Positions 57,668 to 64,000 of a DNA stretch of 64,000 bases are shown one piece after another. How positions within the stretch are numbered: position 1 is the first letter of the stretch; each line of letters begins with the position of its first letter. The position numbers and the translations under genes were made by a program. The notes under the pieces were generated by a model that ran no database searches, was not told the DNA's origin, and saw nothing but the letters and a program-made list of their open reading frames with translations. Source of the stretch: Neorhizobium sp. (GTDB lineage: Bacteria > Pseudomonadota > Alphaproteobacteria > Rhizobiales > Rhizobiaceae); contig JAPWKC010000004.1 of assembly GCA_028283725.1 (NCBI GenBank), positions 248,001 to 312,000 on the forward strand, in the 5' to 3' direction.

Positions 57668-58371
57668 ATGCCTTCACCATCGTCCTGTTGTTTCTCCTGG
57701 CGGGGCTGGCGCTCCTGATCTTCAACCACGACACCGGTGAGACTTTCGGCATTTCCAACGACGATTTCGGACGGTTTGTCTATCTGGCGCCGATCGCAGC
57801 CCTGCTCTCAGTCGGCATTCTGATGGGTCGGCGCGGAAATCTCGGGCAGGTCGTCCGGCAGATCGCCATCTGGCTCTTGATCATTCTCGCGCTCGTTGTC
57901 GCGTATCTCTACCGCGACGATGCCCGGCATGTGGGCGCGCGGATCGTCGCCGGGCTCCTGCCCGGCACGGCGGTCGTCGTCACGGCCAGCGACGGCGGCA
58001 GCGAGGTGATTATCCACAAGAGTGCGAACCAGCACTTTCAAACGAATGTCACCGTCAACGACACGGTCGTGCCGATGCTAATCGATACGGGGGCCAGCAC
58101 CGTCGTCCTCAGCTATGCCGATGCCCGCGCCATCGGGCTCGACATGAGCGCGCTCGACTTCACCGTCACCGTGATGACGGCCAATGGCCGCGCATTGGCC
58201 GCGCCCGTGCGCCTCGACCACGTTGCCGTCGGCCCGATCGTGCGCAACCAGGTGCGTGCCATGGTAACGGAAGACGGCAAGCTCGGCCGCAGCCTGCTCG
58301 GCATGAGCTTCCTGTCGACGCTCGGGTCGTTGCAGATCGAGCGCGACAAGCTGCGGTTCCGGGATTACTGA
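57664..58371 (+). CDS. Retropepsin-like aspartic protease family (TIGR02281, clan AA)
   Basis: 235 residues. Three N-terminal spans (about 3-20, 35-52 and 62-80) precede a soluble domain with the catalytic LIDTGAST (Asp141) and a C-terminal GMSFLSTLGS. Such alphaproteobacterial proteins are annotated TIGR02281 proteases and may act as dimers. The start overlaps the DUF1289 stop, so the two are coupled. It lies convergent with the AraC gene. Confidence 0.88.
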   Translation: MNAFTIVLLFLLAGLALLIFNHDTGETFGISNDDFGRFVYLAPIAALLSVGILMGRRGNLGQVVRQIAIWLLIILALVVAYLYRDDARHVGARIVAGLLPGTAVVVTASDGGSEVIIHKSANQHFQTNVTVNDTVVPMLIDTGASTVVLSYADARAIGLDMSALDFTVTVMTANGRALAAPVRLDHVAVGPIVRNQVRAMVTEDGKLGRSLLGMSFLSTLGSLQIERDKLRFRDY

Positions 58372-59441
58372 GAGGGAATGCCTGCCGCCAGATCCTCGTC
58401 CCTGCGGCGGAAATGGCTGGGCGGCGCGCCGATGACCCGTTTGAAGGCGCGGCTGAAGGAGGCTTCGGCGTCGTAGCCGAGGCGCTCGGCGATGGCGGAC
58501 ACACGCTGCCCCTCGCCCAGCCATTGGCGGGCCTGATGCATGCGCACACGCGCCACGTAGCGTGCCGGGGTTTCGCCGACGACCTTCTGGAAGCGTTCGG
58601 CAAAGCCCGAGCGGGAGGCGCCCATCAGGCTTGCCAGCGCCGCCACGCTCCAGTCGCGATCCGGCTCCAGATGAATTGCCGCCAGGACACGGCCGACATC
58701 GGGATTGCGCACAGCCGCGATCCAGCCGGTCGTGTCGCCGCAGCCATATTCCACCCAGGCGCGGATCAGCGTCGCGGTCAGCACGTCGGCAAGCCGGGCC
58801 AGAATGCCACCGGCGCCGACGCGGTCCATGTCGACTTCGCGCGCCATGGCGTCGATCAGATGCGGGATGGCCGGCTCGCGCGCGGCGAGATCGGAAGTCA
58901 GCATCACCTCCGGCATCATGCGGATCAGCGGATGCTGGCTATCGACATTGAAGCGCATGCACGCGGTGAAGGCGAGCGTCACGCCCTCGGCATCGGGCGC
59001 AGCATAGGGGCATTGCAGGTCGTAGACGCCGCTGCAGACCTCCTTGCGGGCAAACCGTTCCAGCGGCTGCGGCGGCAGGCCGGGCTTGCTCGTCAGCACA
59101 TGTCCGTCGCCGCGCGGCAAAAGCACCGCGTCGCCGGGTCGCAGTTCAAGCCATTCGCCGGATGGGGTAAGAAGAAAGCAGCCACCCGAGGAGATGAAGT
59201 GGAATCGGGCCGTCGTCGCGGCCGGAAAATCACTCGCCCAGGGTTCAGGCAAACGATAGCGGCCGTATTCCACGCCATCAAGGCGCAGGCCGCGCAGCAT
59301 CTCGCTCAAAGGGTCGGCCGGCGCCTGCAAGGACATTGCAGGCGCAGAATCGGTGTCATTCCCGCACCTATCCGAAAGGATCGGTTCCAGGGGATGGTCA
59401 ACAGCCGAAACCGGCTCAGGTCTGGACGAATGATCAAGCAT
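58365..59441 (-). CDS. AraC family transcription regulator with cupin-like sensor
   Basis: About 358 residues from ATG 59441; an internal ATG 59336 (MSLQAPADPLSEML) is an alternative. The N-terminal cupin-type sensing domain (FHFISSGGCFLLTPSGEWLE, then LELRPGDAVLLPRGDGH) resembles AraC_binding/cupin_6 regulators. The C-terminal double helix-turn-helix (LASLMGASRSGFAERFQKVVG and AIAERLGYDAEASFSRAFKR) is complete. Divergent from an MFS exporter gene, 90 bases apart, which is its likely target. Confidence 0.93.
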   Translation of the reverse strand: MLDHSSRPEPVSAVDHPLEPILSDRCGNDTDSAPAMSLQAPADPLSEMLRGLRLDGVEYGRYRLPEPWASDFPAATTARFHFISSGGCFLLTPSGEWLELRPGDAVLLPRGDGHVLTSKPGLPPQPLERFARKEVCSGVYDLQCPYAAPDAEGVTLAFTACMRFNVDSQHPLIRMMPEVMLTSDLAAREPAIPHLIDAMAREVDMDRVGAGGILARLADVLTATLIRAWVEYGCGDTTGWIAAVRNPDVGRVLAAIHLEPDRDWSVAALASLMGASRSGFAERFQKVVGETPARYVARVRMHQARQWLGEGQRVSAIAERLGYDAEASFSRAFKRVIGAPPSHFRRRDEDLAAGIPSQ

Positions 59442-59531
59442 GTCGGCTTTTCTAGCATGGAAACGCCGAAGCGTCACGCATATTTATGGTGCATCGCAAC
59501 ACGAGGCGATCACAATCAGGGACATCCTCAC

Positions 59532-60743
59532 ATGACACCATCCTCCACCCATCCGACCGTTGGGTCGCCGGGCGCACCAAAAGAGGCAGCCTGGGGCGCA
59601 GTCCTGACACTCACACTCAGCGTCTTCGGTCTCGTCACCGCGGAATTTCTTCCCGTCAGCCTTCTGACGCCGATTTCCAATGATCTTGGCATCACGCCGG
59701 GCGCGGCCGGCCAGACGATCACGACGACGGCGATCGTCGCCGCCTTTGCCGGTCCGGGCGTCGTCATCGGCACGCGCAAGTTCGACCGTCGCCTCACGGT
59801 TCTGGCTCTGACCATGCTGCTCGTGATCTCGACTTTGATCGCCGCCATGGCCAACGGCCTGTTCATGCTTTTGACGGCGCGCTTCCTGCTCGGCATCGGC
59901 CTTGGCGGATTCTGGGCCATGTCTGCGGCGCTCGCCATGCGTCTCGTGCCGCCGGAAAAACTGCCCCGCGCCATGGCGCTGATCATGGCCGGCGTTTCCG
60001 GTGCCACGGTGCTTGCCGCACCGCTCGGCGCATGGATCGGGGCCACGATGGGCTGGCGCATGGCCTTCTTCCTGGCCGCCGGGCTCGGCGTCGTGGCACT
60101 CGTCGGCCAGGTCGTCGCCCTGCCGAAAATGCCGCCTTCGGGTCATGCCGGCCTCGGCACGCTCGTGGCGCTGCTGCGCCGTCCGCTGCTGCGGCTCTGC
60201 TTCATCGCGATGATCTTCCTGATCGGCGGTCACTTTGCCGGCTTCACCTATATCCGCCCCTATCTGGAGCTGGTGCCGCATCTCGACGTCGACCAGATCT
60301 CGCTGACGCTGCTTGCTTATGGCGTTGCCGGCTTCGTCGGCACGGCGCTCGGGGGCATGGTCGTCGAAAAGCGCGGCCCGCGTTTCTCGATCACGCTCTG
60401 GGCAACGCTGATGGCAGCTGCGGCCGTGGTCATGGCGGTGGGTGGTCAGTCGCCGTCCGTCGCGGTTGCCGGCGTCGCCTTCTGGGGCCTTGCCTTCGGC
60501 GCGATCCCGGTCAGCATCCAGAACTACATCACATCGGTTGCCGGTGACGAGGCGGAAAGCGCCGGCGCCCTGATGCTGACGACCTTCCAGATCGCCATTT
60601 CCAGCGGTGCGATCCTTGGCGGCGTTCTGATCGAAGGTCTCGGCCCGATCGCCGTCATCGTCTTCCTGGCGGCCGGTTCGCTGGCCGGTGCCTCGGTGCT
60701 TGCCGCCGGTGGCCGGAGCCGCACGGCGCTCTCCGAAGGCTGA
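59532..60743 (+). CDS. MFS exporter (DHA1-type)
   Basis: 403 residues with 12 predicted spans; the first is near residue 25 (GAVLTLTLSVFGLVTAEFLP), with the motif A-like loop GTRKFDRR after span 2. The pattern GIGLGGFWAMSAALAMRLVPP is typical of the drug/sugar-efflux (AraJ-like) subgroup. It is divergently transcribed from the AraC-type regulator, so expression is probably ligand-induced. A strong terminator follows. Confidence 0.92.
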   Translation: MTPSSTHPTVGSPGAPKEAAWGAVLTLTLSVFGLVTAEFLPVSLLTPISNDLGITPGAAGQTITTTAIVAAFAGPGVVIGTRKFDRRLTVLALTMLLVISTLIAAMANGLFMLLTARFLLGIGLGGFWAMSAALAMRLVPPEKLPRAMALIMAGVSGATVLAAPLGAWIGATMGWRMAFFLAAGLGVVALVGQVVALPKMPPSGHAGLGTLVALLRRPLLRLCFIAMIFLIGGHFAGFTYIRPYLELVPHLDVDQISLTLLAYGVAGFVGTALGGMVVEKRGPRFSITLWATLMAAAAVVMAVGGQSPSVAVAGVAFWGLAFGAIPVSIQNYITSVAGDEAESAGALMLTTFQIAISSGAILGGVLIEGLGPIAVIVFLAAGSLAGASVLAAGGRSRTALSEG

Positions 60744-60773
60744 CGCGACTGAAACCCAGGTTTCGACATGAAG

Positions 60774-60810
60774 AAGCCCGGCCTGCGATAATCGCAGGCC
60801 GGGCTTTTCT
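60774..60810 (+). terminator. Rho-independent terminator of the MFS gene
   Basis: 15-base perfect stem AAGCCCGGCCTGCGA/TCGCAGGCCGGGCTT, three-base loop, then TTTTCTCG. It also lies between convergent MFS and ABC-2 permease genes. Confidence 0.9.
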
Positions 60811-60834
60811 CGTTCGCGTTCAGATACAGGTCGT

Positions 60835-61596
60835 TCAGCTGCGCAGGCGATAACCGGTGCGGAACATCCAGGCCGTCACCGACAGGCAGATGGCGAGGAA
60901 GAGCGCGATCATGCCGAGGCTGACCAGCGGGTTGACGTCGGCGATCTCGTAAAAGCTCCAGCGGAAGCCGCTGACGAGATAAAGCACCGGGTTCAAGTGG
61001 CTCACAGCCTGCCAGAAGGGCGGCAGCATATCGATCGAGTAGAAGCTGCCGCCGAGAAAGGTGAGCGGCGGCACGACCAGCATGGGCACGATATTGAGCT
61101 GTTCGAAATTCTTCGCCCAGATGCCGATGATGAAGCCGGCAAGGCTGAAGGTGATTGCCGTCAGCACGAGGAAGACCAGCATCATGACCGGATGGGCAAT
61201 GCGGATATCGACGAAGAAGGATGCCGTCGCCAGAATGATCAGGCCGATGATCAGGCCCTTGCTCGCGGCCGCGCCGACATAAGCGACGACGATTTCCGTC
61301 ATGGCCACGGGCGCCGAGAGGATCTCGTAGATCGTGCCGGTGAATTTCGGGAAATAGATACCGATCGAGCCATTGGCGATGCATTGCGTCAGAAGGGTCA
61401 GCATGATCAGGCCCGGCGTGATGAAGGCGCCGTATTGCACGCCGTCCACCGTCTGGATGCGCGAGCCGATCGCCGTGCCGAAGACGATGAAATAGAGCGA
61501 GGTGGTGATGACCGGCGAGATGACGCTTTGCAGGAGCGTGCGTTTCATGCGGTGCATCTCGGCCTTATAGATGGATTTGATCGCCTCGATATTCAT
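60835..61596 (-). CDS. ABC-2 type transporter permease
   Basis: 253 residues with six spans and the ABC-2 pattern ([18 protein letters not shown] early, then [21 protein letters not shown] and [20 protein letters not shown]). It belongs to the YadH/NodJ-like exporters of drugs, lipids or oligosaccharides. Its ATG overlaps the end of the ATPase gene by four bases. Substrate unknown. Confidence 0.93.
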   Translation of the reverse strand: MNIEAIKSIYKAEMHRMKRTLLQSVISPVITTSLYFIVFGTAIGSRIQTVDGVQYGAFITPGLIMLTLLTQCIANGSIGIYFPKFTGTIYEILSAPVAMTEIVVAYVGAAASKGLIIGLIILATASFFVDIRIAHPVMMLVFLVLTAITFSLAGFIIGIWAKNFEQLNIVPMLVVPPLTFLGGSFYSIDMLPPFWQAVSHLNPVLYLVSGFRWSFYEIADVNPLVSLGMIALFLAICLSVTAWMFRTGYRLRS

Positions 61597-62606
61597 GCTT
61601 TTTCTCCGGCGTTCATCCCGACCGCTGTTGTCTTACCGACGTCGTCTTTCTTCTCCACGAGGGCGACGAAAATATCCTCGAGCGAGCTCTGCCTGGTGGA
61701 GAGGTCGCGGAAATGGATGTTTTCCTTCGAAAGCCCGGCCATCAAGGCGCCGATGCGTTCCTCGCCCTCGCCACCCTTGTATTCGTGGACGAGTGTGCGG
61801 CCCGCGTCTTCCAGCGACAGGCCGAGATCGGCCAGTGATGCCGGGATGGCGCCAAGCGGCGCGGTCAGTTCGAGCCGCAGCTGTTTGCTGCCCAATTTCT
61901 GCATCAGCGCCGCCTTGTCCTCGATCAGGAGAAGCTTGCCGCCGTTGATGACGCCGACGCGATCGGCGATCTCTTCCGCCTCCTCGATATAATGGGTGGT
62001 CAGAATGATGGTGACGCCGGCCTCGCGCAGCTTTTCCACCACCAGCCACATGTCGCGACGCAGCGTGACATCGACGCCCGCCGTCGGCTCGTCGAGGAAA
62101 AGCACCTTCGGCTCATGCGACAGAGCCTTGGCGATCAGCACCCGGCGCTTCATGCCGCCGGAGAGTTCGCGCATCATGTTGTCCTTCTTGCTCCACAGCG
62201 AGAGATCCTTCAGGATCTGCTCGATGCGCGCAGGATCGGGCTTCAGCCCGTAGACGCCGCGCGAGAAGCTGACCGTATTCCACACGGTCTCGAACTGGTC
62301 GGTGGTCAGTTCCTGCGGCACGAGCCCGATCAGCGCGCGGGTCTGGCGAAAATCGCGCACCACGTCATGACCGCCGACCATGACCTTGCTGCCGTGATCC
62401 GGGTTGACGAGACCGCAGACGATCGAGATCATCGTTGTCTTGCCGGCGCCGTTCGGGCCGAGCAGCGCAAGGATCTCGCCTTTCTCGATATCCAGATCGA
62501 CGCCATTCAGCGCCCTGAAGCCGTTGCCATAGGTCTTGGTGAGGTTTCGGATCGAAACGATCGCGTCCTTGACGGGCGCTACGGTGGGTTCTGTCGAGGA
62601 GGGCAT
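61593..62606 (-). CDS. ABC-2 type transporter ATP-binding protein
   Basis: 337 residues. Walker [13 protein letters not shown], signature [13 protein letters not shown] and Walker [14 protein letters not shown], followed by [14 protein letters not shown] (switch His). A C-terminal extension of about 100 residues is typical of YadG/NodI/CcmA-type subunits. Forms an exporter with the overlapping permease gene. Confidence 0.94.
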   Translation of the reverse strand: MPSSTEPTVAPVKDAIVSIRNLTKTYGNGFRALNGVDLDIEKGEILALLGPNGAGKTTMISIVCGLVNPDHGSKVMVGGHDVVRDFRQTRALIGLVPQELTTDQFETVWNTVSFSRGVYGLKPDPARIEQILKDLSLWSKKDNMMRELSGGMKRRVLIAKALSHEPKVLFLDEPTAGVDVTLRRDMWLVVEKLREAGVTIILTTHYIEEAEEIADRVGVINGGKLLLIEDKAALMQKLGSKQLRLELTAPLGAIPASLADLGLSLEDAGRTLVHEYKGGEGEERIGALMAGLSKENIHFRDLSTRQSSLEDIFVALVEKKDDVGKTTAVGMNAGEKA

Positions 62607-62852
62607 GGGTGCCTTTACGGGAGAAACAGATTTCTAATTCGCCGCAGATATAGGCAAATGCTTTTTACAGACCATACCGCTGCGGAAGAATATTGCATTC
62701 GGCTGAGCCGACCAATCGCAGTGCAGCATGGATAATTTCGCCTCACCGGCGTGTCATCATGCCGTGATGTTTCAGCGGCATTCTCCGCGCCAGGCAAGCA
62801 ACGGTCCTGCCTACCCCTTGCGCCGGACCGCCGACCACCGCTTTAGATCAAG
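62607..62852. other. Upstream region of the ABC exporter; AT-richer left part
   Basis: No protein-coding frame is supported. It holds the ABC-ATPase promoter on the minus strand, probably around 62620-62700, and a candidate plus-strand promoter for the small RNA (CTTGCG near 62817, CTTTAG near 62841). Confidence 0.4.
62817..62846 (+). promoter_or_regulatory. Candidate sigma-70 promoter of the small RNA
   Basis: CTTGCG (62817-62822), an 18-base spacer, and CTTTAG (62841-62846), resembling the rhizobial CTTGAC-N17-CTATAT consensus. The predicted start would be near 62853. Weak -10 match. Confidence 0.35.
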
Positions 62853-63000
62853 GTCAATATTGCCGCTTGCCGTCGAGTTTTTGGTAGTCCGAGTACGCAG
62901 AACGACCTCCAATTGACCGGGGATCTCAAGGCGGTGCCGCACCTCCTCTCCATCCGGTCACGCCGGCCTCCCGCAAAACGGGACAGGCCGGCTTTTTTTT
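62853..63000 (+). ncRNA. Candidate trans-acting small RNA with anti-Shine-Dalgarno-like motif
   Basis: About 148 bases ending in a strong terminator, in a gap with no plus-strand coding gene upstream. The interior contains ACCTCC (62910 region) and CACCTCCTCTCC (62939-62950), complementary to ribosome-binding sites, similar in kind to the exposed motifs of rhizobial alpha-r small RNAs. A candidate promoter lies just upstream. Its 5' end is inferred. It may also be only the 3' region of an antisense transcript of the ABC ATPase promoter region. Confidence 0.45.
62962..63000 (+). terminator. Strong rho-independent terminator of the candidate small RNA
   Basis: GCCGGCCTCCCG and CGGG..AGGCCGGC form a 12-base-pair two-part stem with a CAAAA loop and two-base bulge (62962-62992), followed by eight T (62993-63000). 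It points along the plus strand. The marR stop codon lies on the T-run, so it does not terminate marR. Confidence 0.85.
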
Positions 63001-63487
63001 ATGCGGGGTCAGAACCGGGGCCTCTGGCGGCGGTGACGTCGCGATCCTCGTGGCCTGCCGCGACCGCATCCCTCAAGCTGCCGATCTCGGAATTGATCCG
63101 TACGAGATCGGGCGTTGTCAGGCCAGACTGCCGGAGCAGCGTCTCGCTCAGGCATTTCGAATCGTGATGGACAGACCGGCCCTTGGGCAGAAGCGTGACG
63201 ACGACCTGACGCTCGTCATCGGGATTACGATCCCGCCGGACGAAATCCCCAGCCTCCAATCGCTTGACCAGAGGCGTGATCGTGCTCGGCTCCAGAGCCA
63301 GTCGCTCGGCAATCTGTCCGATGGTACGATCGCCCTCCTGCGCCAGGGCATCGAGGACGAGATGCTGGGGATAGGTGATGCCGAACCGATCGAGGATCGG
63401 TTTGTACAGCCGCTGGATCGCCAGACTTGCCGAATAGATCGTGAAGCAGAGCTGGTCGGCCAGCGGCAGAGGCTTGGGAAGGCCCAT
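62999..63487 (-). CDS. MarR family regulator, OhrR-like with conserved Cys
   Basis: 162 residues from ATG 63487, with GGAG six bases upstream (ATG 63499 abuts another purine run). The winged-helix MarR fold has IGQIAERLALEPSTITPLVKRLE as recognition region and RRDRNPDDERQVVVTL as wing. Cys14 in ADQLCFTIYS aligns with the peroxide-sensing Cys of OhrR proteins, which suggests a thiol redox sensor. Its stop codon lies in the terminator T-run of the opposing small RNA. Palindromic sites in front of it and of the divergent hydrolase gene point to auto- and cross-regulation. Confidence 0.9.
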   Translation of the reverse strand: MGLPKPLPLADQLCFTIYSASLAIQRLYKPILDRFGITYPQHLVLDALAQEGDRTIGQIAERLALEPSTITPLVKRLEAGDFVRRDRNPDDERQVVVTLLPKGRSVHHDSKCLSETLLRQSGLTTPDLVRINSEIGSLRDAVAAGHEDRDVTAARGPGSDPA

Positions 63488-63519
63488 ACGAATCTCCATT
63501 CCTATCGGAGGACAATCAA

Positions 63520-63546
63520 TTATCGCAACATAACATATCGTGATAA
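63520..63546. promoter_or_regulatory. Operator pair A (marR-proximal)
   Basis: TTATCGCAACAT (63520-63531, imperfect) and ATATCGTGATAA (63535-63546), centres 15 bases apart. They share the TATCGxGATAA core with the second pair. They lie just upstream of the OhrR-like start. Confidence 0.55.
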
Positions 63547-63589
63547 ATAATCCACTTTACAAATTTCGATCATCGGCCTAGCTATTTAG

Positions 63590-63616
63590 TTATCGTGATA
63601 AATATTATCGCGATAA
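63590..63616. promoter_or_regulatory. Operator pair B (hydrolase-proximal)
   Basis: TTATCGTGATAA (63590-63601) and TTATCGCGATAA (63605-63616, a perfect palindrome), centres 15 bases apart. About 25-50 bases upstream of the hydrolase start, a position suited to repression. Confidence 0.65.
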
Positions 63617-63640
63617 CAATAATCACACTGGAGCTTTCCG

Positions 63641-64000
63641 ATGACTTTCCTGCGTTCCCTCCTTGCCGCCGCCGCCTTGGCCGGCACTTCCGCCATCGCC
63701 TTCGCCGCTGCGGCCGCACCGGCACCGGTCAAAAACATCGTTCTGGTTCACGGCGCCTTTGCCGACGGATCGGGCTGGAAGGATGTCGCCGGCATCCTGC
63801 AGAAAGACGGTTATCATGTCAGCGTCGTGCAGAATCCCGTCACGTCTATCGCAGACGATGTCGCGGCCACCAAACGCATCCTTGATCAGCAGGACGGACC
63901 GGCCGTCCTCGTCGGCCACAGCTATGGCGGCGCCGTCATCACCGAAGCCGGCAACGACCCGAAGGTGGCAAGCCTCGTCTATGTCGCAGCCTTCGCTCCG
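63641..64000 (+). CDS. Exported alpha/beta hydrolase (cut by window edge)
   Basis: The first 120 residues. A signal peptide MTFLRSLLAAAALAGTSAIA ends near AFAAAAAPA (about residue 26). The hydrolase start is VKNIVLVHGAFADGSGWKDV, the nucleophile elbow VGHSYGGAVI. This resembles the EstC/BioH-like small hydrolases in which HGAF is the oxyanion loop. ATG 63641 has GGAG seven bases upstream. Divergent from the OhrR-like gene and preceded by its putative operators. Confidence 0.85.
   Translation, partial: MTFLRSLLAAAALAGTSAIAFAAAAAPAPVKNIVLVHGAFADGSGWKDVAGILQKDGYHVSVVQNPVTSIADDVAATKRILDQQDGPAVLVGHSYGGAVITEAGNDPKVASLVYVAAFAP

Overview
The window looks like chromosomal DNA of a Rhizobiaceae bacterium (Rhizobium/Agrobacterium type). 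The evidence is high GC, the run metG-holB-tmk-dacF-type protein-rlpA, the neighbours secG/pyrG/tpiA, an Agp2-like bacteriophytochrome, typical alphaproteobacterial families (DUF1489, DUF2336, DUF1289, usg, BTLCP peptidase, PAS_5) and a rhizobial-style two-palindrome intergenic repeat. The genus was not tested by any search. One tRNA gene is present (tRNA-Ser, UGA anticodon). I see no prophage, insertion sequence, CRISPR array or rRNA.

Layout. 1-5 kb (minus strand): the metG start, holB, tmk, a D,D-carboxypeptidase-like protein with altered motifs, and rlpA. 5-9 kb: small rhizobial proteins, an outer-membrane barrel, tRNA-Ser and two tiny envelope peptides. 9-16 kb: pyrG, secG, tpiA and a secreted hydrolase (minus), then parE (plus). 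16-24.5 kb: hybrid phytochrome kinase, AI-2E family permease, DUF2336 protein, flavin reductase/nitroreductase pair and an exported protein. 24.5-29 kb: thrS, yidD, a NifU-like scaffold, folE and hisI. 29-37 kb: patatin, CBS protein, rhomboid, PAS_5, tandem PilZ, BTLCP peptidase, and a canonical D,D-carboxypeptidase with a SPOR domain. 37-42 kb: glycine-rich small protein, DUF1489, L-serine dehydratase, DUF599 and an acyltransferase-like membrane protein. 41.7-48.6 kb: a very long proline/glutamine-rich OmpA protein, a polar amino-acid ABC importer (binding protein and two permeases, no ATPase), usg and a TPR-methyltransferase. 48.7-50.3 kb: an unrecognised membrane protein with foreign-looking codon use. 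50.5-58 kb: CopD-like protein, Lrp regulator, uracil-DNA glycosylase, nuclease, histidine kinase, dgkA, cobT, cobS, DUF1289 and a retropepsin-like protease. 58-64 kb: AraC/MFS divergent pair, an ABC-2 exporter, a candidate small RNA, and an OhrR-like regulator divergent from a secreted hydrolase.

Most of the window is core housekeeping: replication and cell-cycle genes (holB, tmk, parE, sensor kinase), translation (metG, thrS, tRNA-Ser), nucleotide, folate, histidine and cobalamin steps (pyrG, folE, hisI, cobT, cobS), and many envelope genes. The most informative accessory signals are at the right edge. There, four spaced palindromes lie between a MarR/OhrR-type gene and a secreted hydrolase, and a strong rho-independent terminator with no coding gene upstream suggests a small RNA carrying an anti-Shine-Dalgarno-like motif.
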